This document shows, piece after piece, positions 1 to 11,400 of a stretch of DNA of 64,000 nucleotides. The notes beneath the pieces are model-generated. The model was not told the origin of the DNA. It searched no databases and worked only from the letters and a program-made list of their open reading frames with translations. The translations under genes and the position numbers were made by a program. Source of the stretch: AP-15 sp963797115. Its GTDB lineage: Bacteria > Pseudomonadota > Alphaproteobacteria > ATCC43930 > CGMCC-115725. Where the stretch lies: the NCBI GenBank assembly GCA_963797115.1, contig CAWCOH010000002.1, positions 186,001 to 250,000 of the forward strand, in the 5' to 3' direction. Positions within the stretch are counted from its first letter, which is position 1. The number at the start of each line of letters is the position of its first letter.

Positions 1-136
1 CGGCCGCCACATCGCGACGGCTGGAGGCAATGGCCGCACGCGATCAAAGATAGCGATGTTTTCAGCTGACGCCATGCCCCCGCCGGCGCTTGCGCCACCG
101 CTTGCGGCGTGGCACAAGCGGCGACGGGGGAGAGTA

Positions 137-799
137 ATGCCGGATTTCGCGCTTGAACGCCGGTGCAAGGGGTTGGTGTGCGGCATCGACGAGGCCGGGC
201 GGGGGCCGCTTGCCGGGCCGGTGGTCGCGGCGGCGGTGATCCTCGACCCACGCCGTTTCCCTAGGATGCTCCGCGACGAGCTCGACGATTCGAAGGTGCT
301 GACCCGCGAACAGCGCGAGCTCTGCCATGGCGCGCTCCGGCAGTGCGTCGATCGCGGAGCCGCACGGATCGGAATCGGCGCGGCAAGTGCGCACGAGATA
401 GATCGCATCAACATCCTGCGCGCGGCGCTGTTGGCGATGGCGCGCGCCGTAGACGTGCTCGGAATTTGCCCCGATACGGCGCTCGTCGACGGCACCGTCG
501 CCCCACCCATCGCCGCTGCGGTGCGGACCGTCGTCAGAGGCGATTCGCTGAGCTTCTCGATCGCTGCCGCCTCCGTCATCGCCAAGGTAACCCGCGACCG
601 CATTATGCGCGGCTTGGCACCGCGCTATCCCGGATACGGCTGGGAGACCAATGTCGGATATGCGACACGCGAGCACGGTGAGGCGATTGGCCGACTGGGT
701 ATCACTCGCCATCACCGGCTCTCGTTTGCGACGGTCAGGCTCGCCGCCGAACGAGAGTTGCCGCTCCTTGCAGCACTCGAAGGAGTGCCCCTGTCGTGA
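137..799 (+). CDS. rnhB: Ribonuclease HII
   Basis: Endonuclease that cuts the RNA strand of RNA-DNA hybrids and removes single ribonucleotides from DNA in the cytoplasm. The 220-residue product opens with the signature GIDEAGRGPLAGPV near residues 16-29, which carries the first two metal-binding acids (Asp18, Glu19). It continues with DSKVLTREQRE, a third acid in ALVDG and the VTRDRIM segment, so all four catalytic acids appear present. The frame is open from an ATG at 56, but the ATG at 137 gives the usual family N-terminus and follows a GGGGGAGAG purine stretch, so I start there. The 3' end overlaps the end of convergent mutY by 88 bases. Length and motifs are normal for the family. Confidence 0.95.
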   Translation: MPDFALERRCKGLVCGIDEAGRGPLAGPVVAAAVILDPRRFPRMLRDELDDSKVLTREQRELCHGALRQCVDRGAARIGIGAASAHEIDRINILRAALLAMARAVDVLGICPDTALVDGTVAPPIAAAVRTVVRGDSLSFSIAAASVIAKVTRDRIMRGLAPRYPGYGWETNVGYATREHGEAIGRLGITRHHRLSFATVRLAAERELPLLAALEGVPLS

Positions 800-1812
800 G
801 GGACGGCAAGCGCCCCGATCGCGTGCCGCGCGATTTTCTTCATCAACGTCGGCAGCGCGTGGTCGCCGAGCCGTTCGACAGAGCCCCAGAGCCCCTCGGT
901 GGTGCCGACGCCCGACACGACCGTGAGCTCGAGCTGAAAATGAGTGAAACCATGGCGGACGCTACCGGGCAGCGGCGACCACGCGGCCGCCACAGGGGCG
1001 CTCCGCACGGCCTCGGCAAATGTCCATGGTGCGGTGCGCCAGGGGGTCGAGGGGATCTCGATCATGCCCCCGAGCAAGCCTCGCTCCGGGCGGCGGCGGA
1101 GCAGCACCGAGCCGTCCGCCCGAGTGAGCCAGAACGCGACGCCGTGGCGCAACGGACGCTCCGGCTTCTCAGCGCGCGTTGGCAAAACTTCCGCCAGGCC
1201 GGACGCCGCGGCAACGCAGCAAGTTCGCCACGGACAAAGGACGCAGCGCGGCCGGCGCGGCGTGCAGATCGTGGCACCGAGATCCATCAGCGCCTGGGCG
1301 AAGTCGCCGGCGCGCTGCTCCGGAACCAGAGTAGCGGCAAGTGCCGCGAGGCGCGGCTTTGCCGCCGGCAACGGCTGCCGCACCGCAAAGAGGCGGGCGA
1401 TGACGCGCTCGACATTGCCGTCGATCGCGGCCTCTCGCCGGTCGAAGGCGATCGCGGCGATCGCCGCCGCGGTGTAGTCGCCGATCCCCGGCAACGCCCG
1501 CAATGCCTCGATCTCGTCGGGAAAGAAGCCACCGTGCTGGTCGACTACGGCGCGAGCGCAGGCGTGGAGATTGCGGGCGCGGGCGTAGTAGCCCAACCCC
1601 TGCCAGAGCTGCAGCACCTCGTCGAGCGAGGCCCCGGCAAGCGCCGAGATAGCGGGCCAACGCGCCATGAATCGGTCAAAATAGGGCCCGACGGTTGCTA
1701 CCGTCGTCTGCTGCAGCATGATCTCGCTGAGCCAGACGCGGTAAGGATCTGGATGCATGCCCGGTGGCGCCCGCCACGGTAGATTGCGGCGGTGGCGGTC
1801 ATACCAGGCCAA
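712..1812 (-). CDS. mutY: A/G-specific adenine DNA glycosylase MutY
   Basis: Base-excision repair enzyme that removes adenine mispaired with 8-oxoguanine. The 366-residue protein has the early LPWR motif, MLQQTTVATV, the helix-hairpin-helix LPGIGDYTAAAI followed by the catalytic Asp region (DGNVERVIAR), and an iron-sulfur loop with spacing C-x6-C-x2-C-x5-C (CTPRRPRCVLCPWRTCC). The C-terminal part is the NUDIX-like 8-oxoG recognition domain (RRPERGLLGGMIEIPST). The start taken is a TTG at 1812. The frame stays open a little upstream without an ATG, so the true start could be slightly different. It is divergent from the DciA-like gene and convergent with rnhB, overlapping it by 88 bases. Confidence 0.94.
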   Translation of the reverse strand: MAWYDRHRRNLPWRAPPGMHPDPYRVWLSEIMLQQTTVATVGPYFDRFMARWPAISALAGASLDEVLQLWQGLGYYARARNLHACARAVVDQHGGFFPDEIEALRALPGIGDYTAAAIAAIAFDRREAAIDGNVERVIARLFAVRQPLPAAKPRLAALAATLVPEQRAGDFAQALMDLGATICTPRRPRCVLCPWRTCCVAAASGLAEVLPTRAEKPERPLRHGVAFWLTRADGSVLLRRRPERGLLGGMIEIPSTPWRTAPWTFAEAVRSAPVAAAWSPLPGSVRHGFTHFQLELTVVSGVGTTEGLWGSVERLGDHALPTLMKKIARHAIGALAVPHDRGTPSSAARSGNSRSAASLTVANESR

Positions 1813-1870
1813 AAGGACGGTAGAATCGGGCGTTTCTCGCTGCGACGCAGCGGCGAACTCGGATCATGCG

Positions 1871-2398
1871 ATGGCTACGGCGAAGCGACAGAGTGAGCAC
1901 TCGAACGACATCCCCAACCTAGTCGCCTCGGCGCGCGAGAGCGAGTACAATCCGGGCTTTCGGGCCGTTGGCGTCGCCGTATCGAAGCTTGCCGCGCCGA
2001 TTGTCGTCAGGCGTGGCGGCGGCGTCCTCGTTCGGCTCAAGTCGGAATGGCCGGCGATCATTGGTCCCGATTGGGCCGTGGTGACCTGGCCGACGGCACT
2101 CGGTCGCGACGGCGCGCTGAAGCTGCATGCAGCCTCGACGGCGGCGCTGGAATTGCAGCACCGTGCACCACTGCTGATCGAGCGCATCAACGTTTTCTTT
2201 GGCCGCCTCGTCGTCAGCCGGCTGGTGCTGGTGCAAGGACCTCTGCCCCTCGATTCGGCGCCGAGCGCGGTGGGGTTGGGCCGGATCTCCGTAGCCGGAG
2301 CCGATTTCATCCATAGCCGGCTCTCCGGGATAGCCGATCCACAGCTCCGTGAAGCCCTCGCCCGGCTCGGCCGCGCGGTCGCGGCTGCCCGAGGATAA
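1871..2398 (+). CDS. DUF721 / DciA-like protein
   Basis: A 175-residue basic protein of the DUF721 family, which includes DciA, the loader of the replicative helicase in bacteria without DnaC. The conserved core is seen as SEWPAIIGPDWAVVTWP followed by LKLHAASTAALELQHRAPLL and a short INVFFGR segment. The frame is open from 1757, but the ATG at 1871 (MATAKRQ) gives the family N-terminus and lies beyond the divergent mutY start. The position between mutY and a dsbA-like gene followed by smc is typical of alphaproteobacteria. The family call is firm; the helicase-loading role is carried over from DciA. Confidence 0.85.
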   Translation: MATAKRQSEHSNDIPNLVASARESEYNPGFRAVGVAVSKLAAPIVVRRGGGVLVRLKSEWPAIIGPDWAVVTWPTALGRDGALKLHAASTAALELQHRAPLLIERINVFFGRLVVSRLVLVQGPLPLDSAPSAVGLGRISVAGADFIHSRLSGIADPQLREALARLGRAVAAARG

Positions 2399-2459
2399 GG
2401 CGCGTTGCACCCGGGCGGTGAACGCACTAGCATCAATATATTGTGGAGAGGAACTATTT

Positions 2460-3101
2460 ATGTGGAAAATATGGGTTATTCTGCTTGGCGTGGTTGGCCT
2501 CTTCTTTATGCCTGCAGGAGACTCGACGGCGGCAGGTCCGCACCCCGTGGTAGCCGATGCCCAAGCAGTGCTTCAGATCGCCCAGGACGACCGGGTTCTC
2601 GGCAATCCCGCCGCCCCGATCACGATCATCGAGTACGCTTCATTGACTTGTCCGCACTGTGCGCATTTCGCGAACGATGTTCTTCCCGAGCTTAAGAAGG
2701 AATGGATCGACACCGGGAAGGCCAAGTTCGTGCTGCGCGACTTTCCGCTGGACGAGCCGGCCTTGCGCGCCGCGATGATCGCGCGCTGTGCCCCACCGGG
2801 TCGCTTTTATGCGTTCGCCGAGACGTTCTTCGCATCGCAGGACAAGTGGGCAGTGACAAAGGATTATCGCGAAGCTCTGGCCCGGCTGGCCAAGATCGGT
2901 GGCATGGGCAACGACGAATTTGAAGCCTGTCTGAAGAATACCTCCCTCGAAAACCGGATCGTCGAACAACGCCTGATTGCGTCGAAAGAGCTCGATGTCA
3001 ATTCGACGCCGACGTTTTTCATTAACGGCAGCAAGTTCTCCGGGGCCCCGACCGCGGAGGAATTCAACAAAGTGCTGTCGAACCTCGCCGCGAAATCGTG
3101 A
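2460..3101 (+). CDS. DsbA-family thioredoxin-fold protein, exported
   Basis: Predicted periplasmic thiol-disulfide oxidoreductase. The 213-residue product begins with a signal peptide (WVILLGVVGLFF followed by an Ala-rich cleavage region near residue 25) and has the thioredoxin-fold sequence GNPAAPITIIEYASLTCPHC with the redox-active CPHC. A cis-proline segment is seen near the C-terminus (STPTFFINGSKFSG). The ATG at 2460 is chosen because it gives the signal peptide and follows GGAGAGGAAC. An upstream start at 2349 would overlap the previous gene and bury the signal. The family introduces or rearranges disulfides in exported proteins. The same gene sits before smc in many alphaproteobacteria. 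Confidence 0.9.
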   Translation: MWKIWVILLGVVGLFFMPAGDSTAAGPHPVVADAQAVLQIAQDDRVLGNPAAPITIIEYASLTCPHCAHFANDVLPELKKEWIDTGKAKFVLRDFPLDEPALRAAMIARCAPPGRFYAFAETFFASQDKWAVTKDYREALARLAKIGGMGNDEFEACLKNTSLENRIVEQRLIASKELDVNSTPTFFINGSKFSGAPTAEEFNKVLSNLAAKS

Positions 3102-3135
3102 AGTCCTTGTGTGGCTGGAGAGGCCTCCGCCCCAG

Positions 3136-3159
3136 CCCTCTCCCGATCGCGGGAAAGGG
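3136..3159. repeat. Short GC-rich inverted repeat between dsbA-like gene and smc
   Basis: Two 10-base arms (CCCTCTCCCG and CGGGAAAGGG) pair with one mismatch around a four-base loop. The same style of element (CCCTCTCC...GGGGAGAGG) recurs near 8283 and 25034-25164. No T-run follows, so this looks like a dispersed intergenic palindrome rather than a classical terminator. Confidence 0.45.
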
Positions 3160-3183
3160 GACGGCGGCGCACATAGGTAGCTG

Positions 3184-6100
3184 ATGCAGATCGACCGGCT
3201 GCGGCTCGTCGGGTTCAAGTCCTTTGTCGAGGCGACGGAGCTGACCATCGGCTCTGGCCTCACCGGTATTGTCGGACCCAACGGTTGCGGCAAGTCGAAC
3301 CTGGTCGAGGCGCTGCGATGGGTGATGGGCGAAACCTCGGCCAAGCGGCTGCGCGGCGGCGAGATGGACGATGTGATATTCGCGGGCAGCGCCGAGCGGC
3401 CGGCCCGCAACATCGCCGAAGTCGCGCTGACGCTCGACAACAGCAGGCGCGACGCCCCGTTCGTCTTCAACGATCGTGAGGAGCTCGAGGTTGTCCGGCG
3501 GATCGAGCGCGGCGGCGGCTCAGCGTATCGAGTCAACGGCCGCGAAGTGCGAGCACGAGACGTCCAGCTGCTGTTTGCCGATGCCGCATCCGGCGCGCAT
3601 TCCGGGGCGATGGTCAGTCAGGGGCGCGTTGGTGCGCTGATCGAAGCCAAGCCCGCCGAGCGCCGGCTTCTTCTCGAAGAGGCTGCCGGAACCACCGGGC
3701 TTCATGCCCGCCGTCACGAGACCGAGCTGCGGCTCAAGGGAGCCGAAGACAATTTGTTGCGGCTCGACGACGTCATCGCGACGATCGAGGCGCAGCTCGA
3801 GACGCTGAAGAAGCAGGCGCGCCAAGCGCAGCGATATCGCCGTCTTGGCGACCATATCCGCCGCACCGAGGCGCTGCTGTTCCATACCCGCTGGCGCACT
3901 GCTCAAGCCGATGTGGAACACAATGACGCCGAGGTTCGCGCCGTGGAGCGGGCGGTCGCCGAGGCAACCGAGCAGGCGCTCGCCCAGCGGCGGGCCCGCG
4001 ACGCGGCCGAAGCGGCGCTACCGCCGCTGCGCGTCGCCGAAGCGGCGGCGGCGGCCGAACGGCTCCGGCTGACCCAAGCCCGCAGCGCGCTCGAGCAGGA
4101 ATTGCAACGGGTCCTCGCCGACCGCGCCGAGAGCGAGCGACGCCTCGCCCAGCTCTCCGCCGATTTGCAGCGCGAGGATGACCATGCCGGCGAGGCGGAG
4201 GCGAGTTTGGCTCGGCTGGCCGAAGAGCAGGCAGCAATCACTCGTGGCGAGGCGCAGGACGGGCCGGCGCGACAGCTCGCGGCGGATCGCTCGCAGGAGG
4301 CGGCGTCGCGCCTCGCCGAGGCCGAAGCGGTGCTGCAGCGCATGACGGAATCCACTGCCGCCGCCGAGGCGCGCCGCGCTGCCCTCGAGCGGCGTCGTGG
4401 CGAACTTGCCGACCGGCGATCGCGTTTGGAGGGGCGCTGCGCGGAGGCCGAGCGCCAGCGCGGGGTCTTGGCCGCCGCCATGGCTTCGGTCGAGACGGTC
4501 ACGCCCGCCGCCACCGCTCTCGCCGCGGCGGAACAGCTTGTCGAGGAGTGTCGCGCCGCGGTTACGGCAGGTGCCGAGGAAACGACCCGTCGCCTAGCCG
4601 CAGAGCAAACCGCAATCGAGGCGGCGCGCCCGGTCGAGGCTAGGCTGGCCCGGCTCAAGGCCGAGGCGGAGGCCCTCGCCGCGTTGGCGGCGTCGGATCC
4701 CGAACTCGGGCGCCGGACCTTCGCTCCTCTCGGAGTTGCACGTCGCCGCCGGCTTCGAGACGGCGATCGGCGCCGCCTTCGATGGCGAGCTGTCGGCCCC
4801 CGCAAGCGATGGCGAGGCTTCGACGGCGGCCAGCTTTTGGGTCGACCTCGGGACAATCGAGAACATCGCGTCCTTGCCGGATGGCGCCCGCCCGTTAGCC
4901 GAATTGATGACCGCTCCGCCAGCCCTCGCCCGCAGCTTAGGGCAAGCCGGCTGGGTCGAGAACGAAGAAGCCGGCCGCCGGCTGCAGTCGAGCCTTGCCC
5001 CCGGACAGCGCCTCGTCGACTGTGACGGGCGGATGTGGCGATGGGACGGGTTCACGCGGATAGCCCCCGGTCCCTCGGCTGCCGCCCAACATTTGCGGCA
5101 CAAGAACCGGCTCGCCATGCTCGCGAATGAAATCGACAGCGCCGAAGAGGCGGCTCGTGCAGCAAAGCGGAGCGCCGATGCCGCACTCGTCGAACGCCGG
5201 CGAGCTGCCGCGGCCGAGCAGCTCGCGCGGGCGGAGTTGCACAAAGCGGAGGCAGCGGCGGCGGCCGCCCGCACCGCAGAGAGCGAGGCCGCCCGGCGGG
5301 CGTTGAACAACGAGACCCGTCTTGCTGCTGCCGTTGCCGCGCTCGAGGCACTCGCCGCCGATCTTGCCGAGGCAGGCGCCCAGGCCGAGGAGACCGAGCA
5401 GGAGCTGGCTGTGCTCCCGGAGCCGACCTCGGCCCGCGAAGTGCTCGGCGAGGCGCGCGACGCCGCTGTCGAAGCGCGCCGCCGGGAGAACGACGCGCGC
5501 GCGGCCCTGGAAAGGCTGACACGCGAAGCTGAGGCGCGGTGCGCGCGGCTGTCGGCAATCGAGATCGAGGAACAGACGTGGCGTGGCCGTGGTGCGGATG
5601 CCGCCGCGCAGCATGCCGTACTCATCGAACGCCGCGGCGCACTCGAGCAGGAGATCGCTCGCCTTTCCGCGCGTCCGGCGGCGATCGCCGCGGAAACCGA
5701 GGCGCTCGGGACGGAAATCGCAAACGCTGCCGCTGATTGCCGCCGCTCGGGCGATGCGCTGGCATCGGCCGAGGCCCAGCTGCGCGCGGCGCGGGAAAAT
5801 TCGCGGCTCGCCGATCAAGCGCTGGCCGAGGCGCGGGAGCAGCGCGCCCGAGTGGAAGCGTTGCGCGACAGCGCCAACGAGGCCTTGGCGCAGCTCGAAC
5901 GCGAGATCGGTGAGCGGGTCGACGCGGCGCCCGAAGCCCTGGCGGCGCTCGCCGGTCTCGCCGACGACGACGCACCAATGGATACAACCGCAACAGCGGC
6001 CCGGCTCGACCGGCTGATCCGCGAGCGCGACGGCATCGGACCGGTCAATCTGGTGGCGGAGAGCGAGGCCGCGGAGACCGAAGCGCGCGTCACCGGTCTG

Positions 6101-6661
6101 CAGCGCGAGCGTGGCGAGCTGACCGAGGCGATCGCACGGCTGCGCCGCGGCATCGCGACGCTCGACCAGGAAGGACGGCAACGGCTGACCGCGGCCTTCG
6201 AGCGCGTCAACGGCCATTTCTCGAAATTGTTCGCACAGCTCTTCGGTGGCGGCAGGGCATATCTGGCGCTGGTCGACGATCCGGACCCGCTCACCGCCGG
6301 GCTCGAGATCATGGCGAGCCCGCCCGGCAAGCGGCTGCAGACGCTCTCGCTGTTATCGGGCGGCGAGCAGGCGCTGACCGCACTCGCGCTGATCTTCGCG
6401 GTGTTTCTGACGAACCCCGCGCCGGTCTGCGTCCTCGACGAAGTCGATGCGCCGCTCGACGACGCCAATGTCGATCGCTTCTGCCGCCTCGTCGGCGAGA
6501 TCGCCGACACCACCGGCACCCGTTTTCTCATCGTCACGCATCACCGCATCACGATGGCGCGGGTCGATCGCCTCTTCGGCGTCACGATGGCCGAGCGCGG
6601 CGTCTCGCAACTTGTCTCGGTCGATCTCGCCCGCGCCGCCCGCCTGCGCCAAACCGGGTGA
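3184..6661 (+). CDS. smc: Chromosome segregation protein SMC, frameshifted as sequenced
   Basis: ATPase that compacts and segregates the chromosome together with ScpA/ScpB. The N-terminal part (3184 to about 4710) has the first head with Walker A GPNGCGKSNL and a long coiled coil. The second part, in another frame from about 4712 to 6661, supplies the hinge (LHVAAGFETAIGAAF), the second coil, the ABC signature LLSGGEQALTALAL and Walker B VCVLDEVDAPLDD. Removing one G from the GGG at 4708-4710 joins the frames as SDPELGAGPSLLSEL and gives about 1158 residues, normal for the family. In the given sequence the first frame would end at 5025. As SMC is close to essential, a sequence error is more likely than a real mutation. 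The start ATG at 3184 gives the usual MQIDRLRLVGFKSF N-terminus. Confidence 0.93.
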
Positions 6662-6727
6662 GACCGCTCGGCCAATCCGCCGGACATGGCTCTTTCCGGG
6701 CGACGCCGGGAACGATACGGGATCGTG

Positions 6728-8176
6728 TCAGACCGCTTGCGGAGATTCGATCCGCTCTTCTTCGAAGATCCCCAGCCGGTTGATGCCGTCGAAGGCGGCG
6801 ACCTTGTAGCATTCCGCCAGGGTCGGGTAATTGAACACCGTGTCGATGAAGTAATCGATCGTTCCGCGGAACGACAACACCGCCTGACCAATGTGGATCA
6901 GCTCGCTCGCCCCCTCGCCGATGATGTGGACGCCGAGCAGCCGGCGGGTCTCGCTGTGAAATATCAGCTTCAAGAGCCCGGTCACGTCGCCGAGGATCTG
7001 GCCGCGGGCGATTTCCTTGTAGCGCGCCTTGCCGATTTCGTAGGGAATGGCGGCTTCGGTAAGCTCCTCCTCGGTCTTGCCGACCATCGAGATTTCGGGA
7101 ACCGCATAGATGCCGTAGGGGAAGCGCTCGGGCGTGCTTAGCGCTTTGAGCCCGAAGGCGTGGCACACCGCCAGCCGGCCTTGCTCCATCGAGGTCGAGG
7201 CGAGTGCCGGAAACCCGACCATGTCACCCACCGCATAAACATCGGGCAGTGCCGTTCGGTAGTGCTCGTCAACCGTCAGCCGGCCACGATTGTCCGGCAC
7301 GAGGCCGGCTTCAGCCAGGTTGAGCTTGCTGGTGGCGCCGGTCCGGCCGACCGAGTAAAGCGCCTTCTCGGCGATAATGGTCTTGCCGCTCTCGAGATAA
7401 ATCCGCACGCGCTTAGCGTGATCGTCGTCGATCAGCTCCAATTTCTCGACGCTCTCGTTGAGCCGCAGAGTGGCGCGATTTTCTCGCAGATGATGGCAGA
7501 ACTCGTCGACGATTTCCCGGTCGACAAAGGGCATCAGCCGGTCGCGCTTGTCGATCAGGGTCACCCGAACCCCGAGCGCCGCAAAGATGCTGGCGTATTC
7601 GCAGCCGATCACGCCGGCGCCGACGACGGCCAAGGTCCGCGGCAGCCGGTCGAGGTCCAGCACATCGTCGCTGGTAAAGATGCGCTCGCCGTCGAACGGG
7701 ATATGCGCGTCGCGGGTCGTCTCGGCGCCCGCGGCGATGACGATTTTCTTTGCCCTGACCCGGCGCGAGCTGGCGCCGTCGACATAGTCGAGGTGAACCG
7801 TGTCGGGCGCCACAAAGGAGGCGGTCGCGGCGATCAGTTCGACATTGTTGCGCATCAGCTGATGCCGGGTGACGTCGATCTCGTGCTGGATGACCCGGTT
7901 GGTGCGGAACAGCAGATCCTGCATCGTGATGTGCTGCTTGACGGTGTAGGAAGCGCCGTAGAATTCCCGCGAGCGGTAGCCGCACAGCTCGAGTGCGGCC
8001 TCGCGCAGGGTCTTCGACGGGATCGTGCCGAGATTGACGCTGCAGCCGCCCAGCACGGTCTTTCGCTCGACGATCGCGACTTTCTTGTCGAGCTTGGCTC
8101 CTTGAATAGCGGCGCGCTGTCCCGCCGGCCCGGAACCGACCACCAGAAGATCATAGTCGAGCGAGTCTCCAGACAT
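6728..8176 (-). CDS. sthA: Soluble pyridine nucleotide transhydrogenase (Si-specific)
   Basis: FAD enzyme that passes hydride between NADPH and NAD+, balancing cofactor pools in the cytoplasm. The 482-residue protein has the FAD-binding VVGSGPAGQRAA near residues 12-23 and an NAD-binding VVGAGVIGCEYASIF near residue 183. The C-terminal dimerisation domain includes TLAECYKVAAFDGINRLG. In dihydrolipoamide dehydrogenases the redox pair is C-x4-C. Here the region reads GGCSVNLGTIPSKTLREA, with Thr in place of the second Cys, as known for SthA, so it cannot form the disulfide. This residue pattern separates it from Lpd and mercuric reductase. Transcribed on its own. Confidence 0.93.
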   Translation of the reverse strand: MSGDSLDYDLLVVGSGPAGQRAAIQGAKLDKKVAIVERKTVLGGCSVNLGTIPSKTLREAALELCGYRSREFYGASYTVKQHITMQDLLFRTNRVIQHEIDVTRHQLMRNNVELIAATASFVAPDTVHLDYVDGASSRRVRAKKIVIAAGAETTRDAHIPFDGERIFTSDDVLDLDRLPRTLAVVGAGVIGCEYASIFAALGVRVTLIDKRDRLMPFVDREIVDEFCHHLRENRATLRLNESVEKLELIDDDHAKRVRIYLESGKTIIAEKALYSVGRTGATSKLNLAEAGLVPDNRGRLTVDEHYRTALPDVYAVGDMVGFPALASTSMEQGRLAVCHAFGLKALSTPERFPYGIYAVPEISMVGKTEEELTEAAIPYEIGKARYKEIARGQILGDVTGLLKLIFHSETRRLLGVHIIGEGASELIHIGQAVLSFRGTIDYFIDTVFNYPTLAECYKVAAFDGINRLGIFEEERIESPQAV

Positions 8177-8491
8177 ACCCCCGCCTCACGTCCGCCGCGT
8201 CGTCATATACAATGCCATAAGCCTGCAACGGGACCGTGACAATCCCGTGACGGCGCAGTCACCCCGCCTTCTCGGGGGAGCCCCTCGCCCCGCCGAAGCG
8301 AGGAGAGGGGACCCGGTCTGCCCTTTATCTACCGGCCCTCCAACCCAATCTCATGGTGTGCCGAAACATCTCGGCGGACCCAACACGATCGCGGCAAATT
8401 GTCGTCCCGCTTTCTCAATTAAGGTTGGCGTAACCATAGATAGAGATGGGCGGTGTGCGGCTCCCGCCCAGCGCATGGATCCCTGACCCCG
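8177..8491. other. Intergenic region with GC-rich palindromes
   Basis: About 315 bases between the divergent sthA and the large oxidoreductase gene, so promoters for both should lie here. A hairpin with arms CCTCGC (8283-8288) and GCGAGG (8298-8303) is embedded in a GGGGAGCCCC/GGAGAGGGGA context like the palindromes near 3136 and 25034. I see no coding region or RNA gene. Confidence 0.4.
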
Positions 8492-11400
8492 ATGACCGAC
8501 ATCGCCCTCGCGCATGGGCTTTCTTTTGCCGATCTCTACGACCGCGACGGCTTGGTTCGCCTCGACCAAGCTTTTGTCGCCCATCTGGCGGGGAGCGATG
8601 TCGCCCTGCACGACCGACTGGCGACGGCGCGAAGCGACCCTGACGCGGTCGAGCATCAGGCCCTCTCGGATTTCTTCGTCGACCTGGCACCCCATCTCGA
8701 GGATTTCATCGGCCAACTCTTCGGGATTGCAGCCGAGGTGCGGGCATTACAGGCACGCCACCACGAGCTCGCCCCGCTCTACTCGGTCAAGCGGCTCTTC
8801 GTGCAGCGCCGCGCGGTCAAGGGGGTCAAGGAAGAAGACGCCGCTGCACTCGACGGGCCCAGCCTCGCCGGCGAGCTCGATCGCCTGATGGGCATCGCTC
8901 CCGGCCAGCCCCTGAAGATCGCCGCTTGGGAGCGCTGCTACGCCGATCATGTCGCCGATTGGCTCGCCGACGAGGCGGCCAATGCCGAGCCGCTCGCCAC
9001 CGCGCAGCGCTACGCCGCCTGGGCGACATTGTCGGAAGAAGGCCACCGCAAGCACCGCCGCGGGGTCCTCTTCAAGGTGCCGCACCGGCTCGACATGCAG
9101 CATCTCGTGCCGGTCGAAACGGTGGTGCGGGACGGTGTGACGATGATGCGCCTTCCCGAGGAGGAATGGCGCCGCCGCGAGGGCTTTACCCTGACCGACA
9201 AGGGGACCGACCTGACCGGCGCACTCGACCAAGCGAATTACTGCATCTGGTGTCACAACCAGGGCAAGGACAGCTGCGCCAAGGGGCTGCGCGAGAAAGA
9301 CGGCACGTTCAAGAAAACGGTCTTCGGCGTCACGCTCGCGGGCTGTCCGCTCGAGGAGAAAATCTCCGAGATGAACCTGGTGAAGGCGCGCGGCAACAGC
9401 CTCGGTGCGCTCGCCATCATCACGGTCGACAACCCGCTCTGTGCGGCGACCGGGCACCGCATCTGCAACGACTGCATGAAGGCCTGCATCTATCAGCGGC
9501 AGGACCCGGTCGACATCCCGCAGATCGAGACCCGCACCCTGAAGGACGTGCTCGGGCTGCCCTGGGGGTTCGAGGTCTATTCGCTGTTGACCCGATGGAA
9601 CCCGCTCAACATCAGACGGCCGTTGCCGCGACCGGCAACCGGCCACAAGGTGCTGGTTGTCGGCCTTGGCCCAGCCGGCTTCACGCTCGCCCATCATCTC
9701 TTGAATGACGGCCATTTCGTCGCCGCGATCGACGGGCTCAAGATCGAGCCGCTGCCCCCCGAGATCTCCGGCGTCGCGCAACACGGCGGCCGCCATCCTT
9801 TCGCGCCGATCCATGATGTCACGAGCCTCGTCGAGGGGCTCGACGACCGGGTGATGGCCGGCTTTGGCGGGGTCGCCGAGTACGGCATCACGGTTCGCTG
9901 GGACAAGAATTTCCTAAAGATCGTGCGCCTGCTGCTCGAGCGCCGGTCTGACTTCGCGATGTATGGCGGCGTGCGTTTCGGCGGCACCGTGACGATCGAC
10001 CGGGCCTTCGAGCTGGGTTTCGACCACTTGGCATTGTGCGCCGGGGCCGGCCGCCCGACGGTGATCCCGATGCCCAATGGTCTCGCCCCGGGGGTAAGAC
10101 AAGCCTCGGATTTTCTGATGGCGTTACAGCTGACCGGTGCTGCCAAGACCGCCAGCATCGCCAATCTGACGGTGCGGCTCCCGGTCGTCGTGATCGGCGG
10201 CGGGTTGACCGCTATCGACACCGCCACCGAGTCGCTCGCCTACTATCCGGTCCAGGTCGAGAAGTTTCTGTCGCGCTACGAAACCCTGGTCACCGAGCGC
10301 GGCCAGGATGCGGTGTGCGCGGAATGGAACGATGTCGAGCACGAAGTTGCCGCCGAGTTCATCGCGCACGGCCGAGCGCTCCGTGTGGAGCGCGAGGCAG
10401 CTCGCCGGGAGGATCGGTCGCCTCGCCTGGCGCAGCTGCTCGACCGCTGGGGCGGGGTGACGATCGCCTATCGCCGGCGCCTCGCCGATTCGCCGAGCTA
10501 CACCCTCAACCACGAGGAGGTGGCAAAGGCGATGGAGGAGGGGATCCGCTTTGCTGAACTCTTGATCCCGGCCGCGGTCGAGGTCGATCGCTACGGCCAG
10601 GCCGCGGCCTTGTGGCTGACTCGCCCCGCAGCCGAGCCGGATCTGACGCCGACGGAGGTCTCCTTGCCGGCGCGCACGATCCTGGTAGCAGCCGGAACGC
10701 AACCCAACACCGTGCTCGGCCGCGAGGATCCGATAAACATCGTCCTCGACGGGCGCCATTTCCGCGCGCTCGACGAGGAGGGCAACCAGGTAACCCCGGA
10801 GCGGGTGGCAAAGCCAAGCGCCGTGCGAGTGCTGACGAGCCTGCGCCCCGACGGCCGTGCGGTCAGCTTTTTCGGCGACCTCCACCCGAGCTTTTCCGGC
10901 AATGTCGTCAAGGCAATGGGCGGCGCCACCATGGGCTATCCGGTGGTCAGCCGGGTGCTGGCGCGGCGCGCGCCCTCCGCACCATCCCCAGCGGTGCTCG
11001 CCGCGCGCCTCGACGACGAATTGCGCGCGCGGGTGCACGAGGTCGTGCGGCTGACGCCGAAGATCGTCGAGGTGGTGATAAAGGCGCCGATCGCGGCGCG
11101 CGCCTTCCAGCCCGGCCAGTTCTACCGACTGCAGAATTACGAGACCTTGGCACCGCGGGTCGACGGCACGACCCTGGCGATGGAGGGGCTGGCCCTGACC
11201 GGGGCCGCGGTCGACAAGGAAGCGGGCCTCTTATCGACGATCGTGCTCGAAATGGGTGGATCCTCCGATCTCTGCGCCCTCCTGAAGCAGGGCGAGCCGG
11301 TGATCCTGATGGGTCCGACCGGGACGCCAACCGAGACCCCCGCGGGCGAGACCGCGTTGCTCGTCGGCGGCGGGCTCGGCAACGCGGTCTTGTTCTCGAT

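Noticed and set aside
4700..4740. Programmed frameshift in smc
   Set aside because: No slippery heptamer or conserved stimulator is seen, and the same kind of indel occurs in many other genes here.
6541..7166. Minus-strand frames of about 120-200 residues over the end of smc and the sthA region
   Set aside because: They are Arg/Ser-rich shadows of smc and sthA with no family pattern.
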